DNA from: Muscardinus avellanarius
Taxonomy: Eukaryota; Chordata; Mammalia; Rodentia; Gliridae
Direction of reading: 5' to 3'
Length of the DNA stretch: 64,000 nt
NCBI GenBank assembly: GCA_963383645.1
Contig: OY726574.1
Coordinates: 61,012,894-61,076,893 of the forward strand
Below, one piece after another: positions 1 to 10,169 of the stretch (position 1 is the stretch's first letter; each line of letters opens with the position of its first letter). Made by a program: the position numbers and the translations under genes. The notes under the pieces are model-generated. The model saw nothing but the letters and a program-made list of their open reading frames with translations. It did no database searches and was not told the DNA's origin.

Positions 1-600
1 TTATGCTTAGTTGAAGTAACAGAACCCCAAGGAGCCCACACAGGGTTAGCAATGGGAGCACCTGCTCTCGTAACCATCTGGCCTGTGCTGCCATCATGAA
101 GGATCCTAGTCATCCCTGCGCTGAGCAGCTGCAGCTGCGCCGAGCTCTCCCCTCCTGCACCCGAGACTCTACCTGTCATATCTCTGCCACAAAGGGAAAA
201 CCACTCACATACCTCTAGCTTCTCAACAATTTTGCCAAGTAAAGGGGGCAACAGGGAGAATTATGTAAATAATAGTAACTGGTGTGGATTGAGAATTTAG
301 TCTGTACCATATGCTCTGAACAGTGTTCTTGGTGAATTATCTTACTACCAATTTAACAACTTTAGAAGAGCGGCTGGTACTGTTTCCATTATACGAGGAC
401 AAATGGAGGCTAATTGGCCAAGGGAGCTATCATTTGGGTGATGTTTTTCTCCCCAAAATGGTTCATGTGTCATTAGCTTAGACCCCAAGCTGATGCAATT
501 GGGAGGTACATGGAATTTTTAAGAGGCCAGGTTGCCTAATAGGAGGGTCATAGGTCGATGCAGAACATACCTTCAAAAGGGAATAAGGTATTATTTTTTT
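1..600. other. Unique sequence, nothing recognised
   Basis: No SINE, LTR, exon-like frame or RNA gene is visible. The stretch is moderately AT-rich without simple repeats, and the only open frames are short and overlap the LTR fragment that follows. Confidence 0.5.
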
Positions 601-639
601 GTGGAACCTCAGTCTGTTCTCAGCAAAAGATTGTTTTGA

Positions 640-770
640 AAGCCACAGCTGAACCAATGCTAGTTTCATGCCCTTGAACCTGCAGAAGTGTGAACGCCAA
701 AAACCTCTTTTCTTTGTAAGTTAGCCTGACCCGGGTATTTTATTATAGTGAGGAAAATCAGACAAACTCA
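640..770 (+). mobile_element. 3' end fragment of a MaLR-like LTR
   Basis: The order of signals is that of a MaLR LTR 3' end: a degenerate 'actgtgagcc-aaa' site near 685-705, 'aaacctcttttctttgtaag' at about 700-720, then 'gggtattttattatagtga' and a terminal 'cagacaaac'. The 5' half is not recognisable. No coding remnant is attached. Confidence 0.6.
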
Positions 771-1545
771 GGGTCCACAGCCACTTTGTGATTGTTAGGA
801 CTCTAGTCCAAGACTGAGTGATTAACACTCTCTGTAAATTCTCTGAAGAGAATACATGGCCCGACCACAAGTTAGTGGTAGAGAGGAGAAAAAGACACCA
901 GAGAGAGAGGTCTGACATGACCAACCCCACTCTCTGGAAGAGCCCTTCTGTGTTTTTTTTTTCTCTGCCTACAATGAATGAAGTAAACCACATCACTGGG
1001 ACAGATAGGTACACACACAAAGACAGGGACAGATGGCTACCTATGTATCTGGGCGAAAAATAAAAAAATCCTGGCTTGGCTTCTTATTATCTACTGGCAA
1101 ACGTTTTGCTTGTGCTTTTCCCTGAAGAGAGAACAAATGTGTTTTCACTTACACATGATTAATTTGCCTGGAGTATATTTAATAACAATCATTCTAATTA
1201 TCCAAGCATTCTAACACCAGATAAGTGACCCTGTGTAGGCCTGGCTCTCCTATCTCTTCGCTTCCAATTCTATTAAACAAGGATGGATAAGAGGCTTTTT
1301 TTTATCAAAGCACCTCAGCATTTGATGATGAGTGCCACAACAAATATTGAGCTGCTTTTGTGTCTAGCTTAAAAAGCCACACATCTTTCAGTGAAGCCTC
1401 TACTGCCTTTAAAGGCTTAATCCAAACAGAGTTTCTATATAAAATAATTAAGAAATCAGATCAAGGCTTACATATTAACCCTGATAATTAATAATTATTT
1501 ACTGATAATGAATTGATAATTAATAAATTACTAATAGCTGGATGA
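771..1545. other. Non-repetitive AT-rich stretch
   Basis: No element is identified. From about 1080 the sequence is AT-rich with repeated TAAT/ATTA cores (1155-1205 and 1440-1530), which are homeodomain-type motifs that also occur by chance in such DNA. No splice-bounded open frame is seen. Confidence 0.4.
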
Positions 1546-1668
1546 GTATCTGTTATGGCTTGGATAACTGAGTATCTGTTATGGTTTGGACAGTGGCCCC
1601 CAAAGGCCCATGTGTTAAAGGCTTGGTCCCCAGACCGTGATGCCATTAGGAGATGAAGGGTCTTTATT

Positions 1669-2108
1669 CAATCAGCGTTCTCACTACCATGACCCAAAAT
1701 TCCTGGTGACCGCAACTTAGATGAAGGAAGATGTATTTGCTCACAGTTCTGGAGGTTTCAGTCCATGTTTGGCTTGGTCACACCTAAAGAACTCAGTGCA
1801 GGACAGTGGGAAGGAGAGAGAGAGGAAGAGAGAGAGAAAGAGAGGGTATGCAAGTCCAGGAGGTAAGGGACATGTATAATCCCCCTCCAGCCACATCCAA
1901 CCCACCTACCTTGCAACCCAATAATAATCCAGTAATCCATCAATGGGTATACCCACTGATGAGGTCAGAACCCTCATTAGTCATCTATCTCACCTCTGAG
2001 CATTTGACATTGTCATTACATTCAATAGACTGTCCCCTGGATATAACAGGTCTAGTCAGAGGTCTTATAGTTACTGTGTGCCTGCAATGTAGAACCCTCA
2101 CCCTTTCA
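1669..2108 (-). mobile_element. MaLR-like LTR inserted in another LTR
   Basis: Read on the + strand it begins 'ctcactaccatgacccaaaa', then 'gctcacagttctggaggttt' and 'cagtccatg', which is the reverse complement of a MaLR 3' end. It ends in the region with 'ccagtaatccatcaatgggt' and 'cacctctgagcatttgac', the reverse of the LTR 5' half. A purine-rich GAGA stretch at 1812-1848 interrupts it. Insertion-site duplication could not be fixed. Confidence 0.65.
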
Positions 2109-2109
<1 letters not shown>

Positions 2110-2156
<47 letters not shown>

Positions 2157-2190
2157 TATCTCTATATCTCTATATCTCTGTCTCACTCTC
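2110..2190. repeat. CT / CTAT microsatellite
   Basis: A nearly pure (CT)n run at about 2110-2142 grades into CTAT and CTATAT units up to about 2190. It lies inside the pyrimidine-rich centre of the host LTR. Confidence 0.9.
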
Positions 2191-2399
2191 TCTTACTTGC
2201 TATTGTGAGGTGAATGGGGTTTCCTACCACACAGACTCCCAAGATAATATGTCATTACAGTCCCAAAGCAAAGGTGTCAATTGGCGATGGACTGACATCT
2301 CCAAAACTATATGCCAAAATAGCCTTTCCTCTTTTAAAGATTTTTATCTCAGGTAATTTGCCATAGTAATGGAAAGCTAACGCAGCACTTCTCTGTAGA

Positions 2400-3070
2400 C
2401 TGTGTTCCACTTCATTTTGAAAGATGCTTAGTTATCCAGAGGATGTACAGATGTTGAGCTCATCTCCCTTTTCATGTTGAGAAGGGGTTGGGGTAGAGGA
2501 AGAAAGAGTCAGATCCTTCTCCAATCCTTCAGTGTTTGGACACTAGTGCATCTTGCCAGAACGTGATGGGCTGCCCAGCCTGACTTCAACACAGGGCTGA
2601 GGCTGAGAAAATGAAGTTGCCTACTAGAGAAGGGAATATCCCACAGGGCTTTCCTAATCCCTGGGTGCAAGAAGCTACTTCCTAAAATATACATCTCTTA
2701 CTAACCTTGGAGGCCTGCTGGGAAAGTAGCCCCTAGGGAGCCATCATTTAAGAATTTCTATGGTATGTTTTAGCTCTCTTGGGATACTCTCCCATCATAC
2801 TGAGACTTGGGCATTTATAACTCCTTCCATTTGAAAGGGAGAAACTGCCTGCATTTGGGTCTAAGATTGTAGTCACTGTTTATAAATATCATTGGTTCAG
2901 TATTGTTTGCTTAAAACATAAGATATTTAGGATATTTAGATACATTTACTTGGTTAACCTTTGTTGGACTCTCTTTACATCTGTCCTTTTAGAATTCTCT
3001 CCCAGAGCTGAAGGAAAATCGCATTCCTTCGTTTCCTCCAGCTCTCCCTCTTTCTCTTGCTCCTGTCCAA
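2400..3070. other. Unique sequence, nothing recognised
   Basis: No SINE or LTR hallmark and no convincing coding frame. A pyrimidine-rich patch near 3030-3070 adjoins the MLT2-like LTR and may be its degraded edge. Confidence 0.4.
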
Positions 3071-3074
3071 AGGG

Positions 3075-3495
3075 GAGAATCACTCGGCTGGAGACGACCA
3101 GCCACAGGCTACCTGGGGTTGCTGACAGAATTTCCCATGCCTCCCATCACTTCCCATCACCCACCTTTGGCCTCATCCAAGTCCAAAGGCCTGAGAATTG
3201 GAGGGAGGGGATGTAAGTCCCAGCCCAACCCATCTGAAGTCCAAAAGAAGGAGAAAATGAATGTCCCATCTCAAACGGTGAATTCACTCTCCCTCTGCTT
3301 TCTTTATTCATTTGGGCCCTTGGTGGCTTGAATGATGCCCCTTCCACATTGGTGAAGGCTGTCTTCTTTATTCAGCCTATTTATTCAAATGCTAATCTCA
3401 TCCCCAAACAGCCTCTGAGACACGCCCAGGAACAACCAGCTATCTGGGCATCCCTTGGCCCAGTCAAGTTGACATATTAAATTAGCATCCTAACT
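3075..3495 (-). mobile_element. MLT2-like ERVL LTR
   Basis: On the reverse strand the start reads as an MLT2-type LTR. On the + strand the diagnostic pieces are 'agctatctgggcatcccttg' with 'cagtcaagttgacatattaa' (3435-3485), 'attcaaatgctaatctcatc' (about 3383-3402), 'cacattggtgaaggctgtct' (about 3345-3365), and a GC-richer block with 'tccaaaggcctgagaattgg' (about 3182-3202). These occur in the MLT2 order. No internal ERVL sequence is attached, so this is a solitary, old LTR. Confidence 0.75.
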
Positions 3496-3499
3496 GGAT

Positions 3500-4130
3500 G
3501 GGTCCTGAGAGGGCCTCCTCAGAGGCTGTAGAAGGGCCCTCCGCCCACTAGGATGGCTCTCTCTGAGCACACAGGAAGATCAAATGCTCAGTGATCAAAG
3601 TCATAACCAAGACTGAGATGGGGTGTGGTGAAGTGTGAATCGTGGAAGCTCTGTTCAGGTTCTGACTCCTCGGGGAGGCTACAAAGGCGAATGCTATTGT
3701 AGTAATGAAGAAATCCTGATTTACACGGTTCTGAAAATGCATCGGGATAGATGAAAGGCTGCAAAGGGAACAAGAATTGACAGGATGCCCCTCCTCCGTC
3801 CTCCCTCCTCCACCCCTCATAAATGTGGGTTTAGGGAGGATGCATGATGATCCGCGGATTAGACAGAGAACAGGGACAACTGCCTGGGTCTGCCCTAGGA
3901 ATATTCCTGCTAGTTGACCACACGGACCACATGGCAGGAGGGAGGCCTCTGCCAACTCCAGCTATACGCATCCTGGCCTTTTTCTACATTTTTTGGCAAT
4001 TACTTGGATTAGGGCCTAAGAGTGTGAAAAGAATAAATTCTTCCTCTTCTCCCTGCCCTGTCTAGCACCTGAAACTAGTTCATATGTTTGGGGAACCATG
4101 CACATAATAATCCCTGATGAGAGGCAGAAC
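3500..4130. other. Unique sequence, nothing recognised
   Basis: The longest frame here (135 codons, minus strand, 3548-3955) has no recognisable domain and no splice or composition support, so I treat it as chance. No repeats are recognised. Confidence 0.4.
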
Positions 4131-4133
4131 GTA

Positions 4134-4308
4134 CGCCAGTGTGGGATACACAACTAAGATCCCAGTACTCGGGAGGCTGAGAGGGGGATCACAAGTTCCA
4201 GGCCAGCCTCAGCAGCGTAGCGAGACCCTGTTTCCAAATAAAACTGAAAAGGAGCCAAATGTGTAGCTCAGTGCTAGAATGTCCATGGATTCAATCCCTG
4301 GTACTTAA
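4134..4308 (+). mobile_element. SINE B1-dID, old copy
   Basis: The B1 half covers 4134-4232 ('cccagtactcgggaggctga', 'cgagaccctgtttccaaata'). The ID half covers 4250-4306 ('gtgtagctcagtgctagaat', 'ggattcaatccctggtac'). Many substitutions, including loss of the CpG-rich 5' motif, mark an old copy. The tail is a short T-rich flank rather than poly(A). Confidence 0.85.
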
Positions 4309-4319
4309 TTTTTTTTCCT

Positions 4320-5980
4320 GAAAGTTCTAGATGCTTCTCTTCCCAGTTTTCCTTGCAGCGAGGGTTCAAATGGCCTGCGGGCATCCATGAGGATGATAAC
4401 TCAGAGAATTGGCTGGGACAAGTCCCTCCTGGAGGCAGAAATGGTCAGAGGCAGCAACTCTGGGTTTCCAGAGGCACGCTCGGACCTGCGGCTGTGGTCT
4501 AGGGCCAGACACTGGGTCAGCAGGACCATCTATGTGGCAGAGACACCTGGCAATGACCTCTGGAGTTTCTACCATGCCTGTTAGTACATAAATACTGAAA
4601 TGTGAACTTCTGTCGGTCCTAATCATGACATGGCGTCCTTTCCAGTGGTGGAGACCAGGGTGCACCTTGCCACCACAACAATGCTACCGTGAACACATTT
4701 CTTTATGTCTCCTGCTGGCCCGGGCTAAGAATTGCCTTGGCATCTGTGCCAGAGTTGAAGCGTTGGGCCTACTGGAGTGGCGTGTGAGGCCAACTTTTTT
4801 TGCTATTCAGATCACCTTTTCACTGGCCCAGCCCAGGGTTCTGTGGCCTTCCTAGGGAACCTCTGATCCATCCTGAGACTTGAAGAATTCCTTCTCCACT
4901 TATGTCAGCCAGACTTACTTTTTTGCTTGCAACTAAGAATCTTGACCAGGGGTAAGATCAGCAGTATGTTTTCTGTGTCTGCCAAAGGCGTGAAGCTGGA
5001 AGGGAAGCAACTTATTGGATGGCAGAATTGAGATTAAAAAGATTGTCAAGGGCTACAATAGAAAAAAAACAGAGGAAAATGTGTGTGCCAACATTGGGCC
5101 CAAAAGCCGGTGCCAGGAAATCAGACTTGAGCAATGCTTCTGCAACCCAAGTTGGAAAATGCGCATACTTTTAAGAAACAAAGGGACCCCCCCCCCGGGG
5201 GTTGATTCTAAATATTTTTAGCACATTGCTACTCAAATATAAAGAAACATAAAATTAGGTATAAACCCCTTATGATCGTGGCTCGTTTACAGTTATAAAA
5301 CCAAAACAAATTTACAAATTAATTACAAGCAGAACTACAAAAGCAATAACATTAAAATTAACATCATTAATTTAATGTAGGAGATGATGATGTTTTGCTG
5401 AAATTGGATAATCGCTCACCACATGGCTCTGGCACCAACTGCTAAGACACAGGGGGCTTCCAGGAGGGGCTGGCTTGTCTGCACTGCCTAAGCAAGAAAT
5501 CCACTGAGCCCTGGGCGCCTTCCATCCATCACACCTCAGCTTCCTCTTTGTTTTCCACAAGAGTCTTCTCTCTAGTGGCTGGGCATTTGTCTCGTTGCTC
5601 TGAACTGCACTAAACTTCTTTTTCTCTCTGAATCAGTCCCTCCTTACCAAGTCCAGACACCCTGGGATTGAACTCATTGGCCCAGCTGCAAGCCAGTGTT
5701 GACCCCAGGTCAAACCAACTGGGCCCAGGTCAGAAGACCAGATCTGACCTGGGTGCTTCTTCCACAGCATCCATGGAGATAGATAGGGAAGGGCAGTTCG
5801 TGGTACAGTGATACCCGATGGCAATTCAGAGGGTAACCGGATGTGCCCAAGTCTTACAGGACCCGATGCTTCTGCTCCGGGACAACTGACAGGGCAGGCT
5901 TGGGCATGCCCAGCGGGGACATACACGTGAAGTGCCTGGACTTGGTTGTGTCAGGGAGCACATGACACAACCAAAGAAAG
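4320..5980. other. Long interval with no gene; possible ancient repeat at its start
   Basis: 4330-4620 begins 'ctcttcccagttttccttgc' and resembles a mammal-wide dispersed repeat that I cannot name. The rest looks unique. There is a C10-G5 homopolymer junction at about 5187-5201 and an AT-rich patch at 5220-5380. No open frame has coding character. Confidence 0.35.
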
Positions 5981-6075
5981 AAGGAAAGAAAGAAAGAAAA
6001 GGAGGAAGTAAGGGAGGGAGAGGAGGAGGAAGGGAGGGAAGGAAGTGGTAGGAGGGAGAAAGAAAGAGATGGAGT
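5972..6075. repeat. GA-rich purine tract
   Basis: Imperfect GAAA, GGAG and GGGA units form an almost pure purine strand of about 100 bp just upstream of a SINE. Confidence 0.85.
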
Positions 6076-6112
6076 GTTGGATACTACAGCTTTCTATAAA
6101 ACATACAAATTA

Positions 6113-6316
6113 GCCTGGCATGGTGGCGCATGCTTGTAATCCCAGCATTCGGGAGGCTGAGACAGGAGGATTACGGTTCATGGACAGCCTCAGCTACTTA
6201 GTGAGGCCCTTTGCAACTCAGTGAGATCCTGTTTCAAAATAGAGAATAAGAAATAGGGCTGGGGATGTAGCTCAGAGGTAGAATGCCCCTGGGTTCCATC
6301 CCCAGTACCACAAAGA
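6113..6316 (+). mobile_element. SINE B1-dID type 1, near full length
   Basis: The B1 half runs 6113-6235 with intact 'gcctggcatggtggcgcatg' and 'cagcctcagctacttagtga'. The linker 'aatagagaataagaaatagg' joins the ID half at 6256-6315 ('ggggatgtagctcagaggta', 'gggttccatccccagtacca'). Low divergence. No clear target-site duplication is visible. Confidence 0.95.
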
Positions 6317-6319
6317 AGA

Positions 6320-6960
6320 TCCTATTTCACAGGATGGAAGAAAGCATCTTGAAAATTGCAATTAGAAAACCCTGGCTTTAAAAGGCAAGGGCAATATTGT
6401 GGGACACATAGGAAAGAAAAGCTAGAGGACATCAGTAGTGCCTGCTAACAGCTTGCTTTGACACCCAGAAACCTGCATCTCCAAACGCAATGCAGCCATC
6501 ACTCTAGGTTTGACTTACCCAAGCGCAAGCCTGCCATGTGTGGCTGGCACATAATCAACACAAAGCTCTTCTTTATTGCATAATAAGTTTACACACGGCT
6601 TTATCTTTCCAAGCCAGAATCCTTGGAGCTATTTCAGTTATGTTTGAGTGAAACACCCTAGTCATGATTCATAAAAACATTTCATTAACTCATTATAAAT
6701 ATTGTTGCTTCAGCAGGGAGACTGAGAAGCACACTTGTGACCTAAAAATCCTTTGGCAGAAATTGAGTGACATGGAACTTTTGGAAAGATGCTTGGTGAC
6801 CGAGGGAAGCAGAGGCCGCTGACACCCGACCTCCGTTGCCTATAAAAGAGTATTCTTTCAAAAGCCAGAAAACACCACAACTTTAAAAAGAACAAAGGTG
6901 ACAGGAAAAAAGTAAAAAGGCTAGAAGACCGATCAGAGAGCAGAAAAGAAATCTTTTTCA
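6320..6960. other. Unique sequence before the L1-type element
   Basis: No SINE or LTR signal. The 170-codon minus-strand frame at 6710-7222 overlaps the monomer array downstream and has no recognisable domain. The true 5' limit of the L1-type element could lie in here. Confidence 0.4.
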
Positions 6961-6964
6961 CAGG

Positions 6965-7830
6965 CGCTACAGAGGCACCATTTTGCCTCACTGCGCCCGA
7001 TTCCAGAGACCAGGAAACAACCAAGAAGCCGAGGTAAGTGGCTGCAGGTAATCTGAATTGTAAGCCATCAGTTCCACCTGTGCAAACTCCTGCTATAAGT
7101 TCCAGCAGGGGTGGCCGATCTCGCCACGCCCTCCAGAGATCCAAGCGGTGCTCTACAACACCAAAAAAGAAACCCACCTGACTCACAGCCGCGGGTCCTG
7201 CAACGGCACCATCTTGCATCACTCACCCGGCTCCAGAGATGGACAGGAAAACAAACAAGGTCCTGAAGTGAGCGGCTGCAGATCATTGGAACTGTAAGCC
7301 AGCAGGTCCTCCTGCACAAACACCGGCTACAACTTCCAGCAGTGGCGGATGACTTCGCCAGGCCCTCCAGAGATCCAGAGCAGCACTCAGCAACACCAGA
7401 ACAGAAACCCACCTGACTCACAGCCACCGTGGCGGTGCCATCTTGCCTCACTGCGCCCGCCTCCAGAGACAACAGGAAAACAGCCGAAGACCTGAAGTGA
7501 GCGGCTGCAGATCATCGCAATTGTAAGTCATCAGTTCCTCCTGCGCAAACTTGCAGCAGTGATGGCAGCTCACCACGCCCTCCAGAGATCCAGACCAGTG
7601 CTCAGCAACAGGGCTGCGAGAGACTGAGTCCCCATCAGTAAGTGAACCCCCCCCCCCCCGTCTCTGCCGGAGAATGGCCAGTGCAGCTCCCCAGGGACTT
7701 GCGCAGCCGTGCATCTGAGACTTTGCCATTCAACCTGACGAAGGTGGGGATAGAGTCTACAACTTACAGCATTGGCAGCCGAGTCTACCATGCCCTCCAG
7801 AGATCCATAGCAGCACTAAGCAAAACCGTA
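6965..7830 (+). repeat. Tandem monomers of about 215-234 bp
   Basis: About four units are visible, each with a 'ctccagagat' landmark and the first three with 'gcggctgcag' or 'gtggctgcag' near the start. A splice-donor-like GTAAGT or GTGAGC recurs at 7034, 7268, 7497, 7638 and 7828. Units diverge from one another by roughly a fifth by eye. A C13 run sits at about 7649-7661. Confidence 0.8.
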
Positions 7831-8389
7831 AGTGAAGCCCACCACCTTGCAGGAGAACGCCCAGCATGGCGCCACCAGGGACTTGTGCAGAGGTGATAAA
7901 CTCCCTGGGTCAGAGTCTTTGTGGTTCAACCCGGCTTGGACAGACTCAGGCTCTGCATTAGTAGAAAGTGTTGTGGGAAGACCGATGCTTAACACTAGAA
8001 CCAACTAGTAGGATCTCTGAGATCTCCACAGACCACCCAGTCGTGGTGAATGGGGAGGAGTTAGACCAGCCCAGCTCTAGCTGTGCAGAAAAGAGACTCT
8101 TAGATTGAGTTTGGTCTCAGAGGCATCTGCCACCTACCGAGGCAGCAAGAGACTGAGACTCCACATCTGTGGAAAGCGTGGAGGGCAATCTCCACTTAAC
8201 ACTAGACCCAGCCCCATTGACCCTGGCCATCTGCGTAGACTGGGAAAAACTCAGAGAACCAGGCTTGCAGCAGGAAAGGAGCCGGTGGCACTCCATGTCT
8301 ACACAGAGAGAGACTGCAGAGGCCTAGTCAGCTGGGTAGTCATATCTGTAGGGTGGCACTATTTTGTTTTTGTTTGGTCTGGGTTTTTC

Positions 8390-8391
<2 letters not shown>

Positions 8392-8428
<37 letters not shown>
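8392..8428. repeat. (TG)n microsatellite
   Basis: A pure TG run of about 18 units inside the post-monomer part of the L1-type element, followed at 8430-8530 by a strongly pyrimidine-rich stretch. Confidence 0.95.
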
Positions 8429-8429
<1 letters not shown>

Positions 8430-8946
8430 TGATTCTTTGATTGCTCCATTCCCAACCCCTCTCCCAAGCTTCTTCCCTTGTACAGACCTACTCTCTTCTC
8501 TCCATCCTTTTATTTCTCTCTTCTTTGTCTTGTAATAAATCCACTTCATACTATTATACTAAAAACTCTACATTGGTTACTAGGATACTGCTAAATATTC
8601 ACCACCTCTAATCTCTGCTATACCACCTTACCAAACCCACACTCATTCGATTGCAGCCTACCTGAGGCTACACCCTATCCTTGCACTTATAACTCCACTT
8701 CCCTCCTCGCCCAGCCTTCACTGTTGAACACAACACAACTTGCCCTGGATACACCAGCTGACGCCTAAAGACTGAGAGGAATCTACCAAAGGAAACAGAT
8801 ACGAACTTCTGAAATCATGAGGAGGAAAAAGTAAATCCTATAGAGGAGCAAATAAAGCGACCTGAGGGGATAGGAGGGGGTAGGAGGGAAATTCTCTACT
8901 GTTCATGATGTACATTATAAAGCATATCAATCACTAAGCCAAACAT

Positions 8947-8979
8947 GAGAGGGAGGGAGGGAGGGAGGGAGGGAGGGAA
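8947..8979. repeat. (GGGA)n run in the L1 3' UTR
   Basis: About seven GGGA units occupy the position of the G-rich polypurine tract expected in mammalian L1 3' UTRs. The paralogous element at 38126-38420 has a shorter version. Confidence 0.85.
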
Positions 8980-9099
8980 TTGGGTAGGAACTGGGTAAGG
9001 CTAACCGGGTGATGGGCACATGTACGCCTCCACCATCATGCACTCCATTAAGATATATGACTACCATGCACCGATAAAAAGTTTTTAAAAAATTGGAGC

Positions 9100-9950
9100 A
9101 ACATGCCCAGGGTTAAAATTGCCCATTCGGTGGTCAACAGGAGATGCTCAGAAAGTCACATTTCTTTCTAACAAGGTATCGGCCATATATTTAGTAAGGA
9201 GATGATTTCCATAGTCGTTTTGCAATATATGAAAATCTTTTAGACTTTGCAAATAAGTTTTTAAAATAGTGGCTTTGTGTACACAAGAATCGACACTGGT
9301 TGATTCTTCACTCGGAGGCATCAAATGAACTTGATAGATTTTGGCGCTGAGTTGAGCTTTCACCTTCTTAAATTAAACCACAGAAAAAAGATGTTCACTC
9401 CCAATATTCACATACATCACAGGGCATCTCTCCGCTGCACAAAACAGTCATCTGCTCCCCCAGAATGCATCTACTTCCCAGGCTCTCCTAGATAGTGTGG
9501 ACCACTTTGTACAAATATCTACTGCATTATTCGTGTTGTATATACTTTGCTGATAGCCACGTGATCCCTATTTTGCAGCCCCATTTTATTAGGTGGTCAA
9601 AGAGCTGTGGGAGGGTGTAATGAATGTCACATCCAATCCGAAGTATTTAAGACCTGGCGTTAATGCTCCCTCCCCTGAACGTCTCCAATGCAGTACACAG
9701 CAGCACCTGCCAGCCTGGGTCTCCCAGAAACTATGCAGGAGCAATCTTCCCTTCCTGTCTGCACTGGATAAGCAGCACAAATGAGAAGGAAATCTCTGCT
9801 CTATTAAGCCACTGAGATCCGGAGGTTACGTGGCTACTTTGCATAAAGTAGTGTACCCAAAGTAAGAGTCATAGTAAATGACTTAATTACCAATTACTCA
9901 ATTTGTTACATCCTGGGAGGAACAAAAGAAAAACAAATTAAAATATGACT
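9100..9950. other. No gene; possible ancient dispersed repeat at 9460-9840
   Basis: 9460-9840 ends with 'attaagccactgagatccgg', a motif shared by an old mammal-wide repeat that I cannot name with confidence. The 71-codon frame at 9148-9363 has no recognisable domain. The remainder looks unique. Confidence 0.35.
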
Positions 9951-9955
9951 GACAT

Positions 9956-10168
9956 TAAGCTGTGCACAGTGCGTCCATCTGTCATCCCAGAACTTGAGGG
10001 GCTGAGACGGAAGGATCACAGGTTCCTGGCCCGCACACAGTGACTTAGCACGACCGCGGTTTCAAAGTAAAATTTAAATAGGATTAGGGATATAGCTCAG
10101 ACGTATAACCCTTAATCCAGGATTCACTCCCCAGCACCACACATACTAATAAATAATAATAATAATAA
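9956..10168 (+). mobile_element. SINE B1-dID, old copy with AAT-rich tail
   Basis: B1 half 9956-10065 and ID half 10085-10140 ('gatatagctcagacgtataa', 'ggattcactccccagcacca'), both heavily mutated. The tail has become (AAT)n at 10145-10168. Confidence 0.85.
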
Positions 10169-10169
10169 C

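Larger units (their letters stand above)
1548..2395 (+). mobile_element. MaLR-like LTR, split by a nested LTR
   Basis: The 5' part (about 1560-1668) carries the MaLR start: 'ttatggtttggacagtggcc', then 'catgtgttaaaggcttggtc'. The 3' part resumes around 2165 and runs through 'atggactgacatctccaaaa' (near 2290) to 'ggtaatttgccatagtaatg' and 'gctaacgcag' at 2385-2395. The middle is replaced by an opposite-strand LTR at 1669-2108. The CT microsatellite at 2110-2190 probably expanded from the pyrimidine-rich middle of this LTR. No internal retroviral genes are present. Confidence 0.65.
6965..9095 (+). mobile_element. ORF-less L1-type element: tandem 5' monomers joined to an L1 3' UTR
   Basis: The left part (6965-7900) is a GC- and CpG-rich tandem array. 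The landmark 'ctccagagat' recurs at 7131, 7365, 7580 and 7795 (spacing 234, 215, 215), and 'ttgcctcac/tca' blocks recur near 6984, 7214 and 7444 (spacing 230). This is the layout of an L1 5' UTR made of monomers. A second degenerate tandem region (7900-8330) is followed by a pyrimidine-rich stretch. From about 8830 to 9085 the sequence aligns with the L1 3' ends at 24506 and, in reverse, 38126: 'ctaagccaaacatgagaggg', then a GGGA run, 'ggtgatgggcacatgtacgc', 'cattaagatatatgactacc' and 'accgataaaa' plus an A-rich tail. No ORF1, endonuclease or reverse-transcriptase sequence lies between. That the left part is an L1 5' UTR is inferred from layout; the 3' UTR match is seen directly. Confidence 0.65.

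Noticed and set aside
3548..3955. 135-codon minus-strand open frame
   Set aside because: No domain, no splice context and no composition support; this length is expected by chance in 64 kb.
5187..5201. C10-G5 run as a possible sequencing artefact or structure
   Set aside because: A short homopolymer junction; it cannot be judged from one sequence.
6710..7222. 170-codon minus-strand open frame
   Set aside because: It overlaps the L1-type monomer array, has no domain, and equally long alternatives occur in other frames of the same GC-rich repeat.
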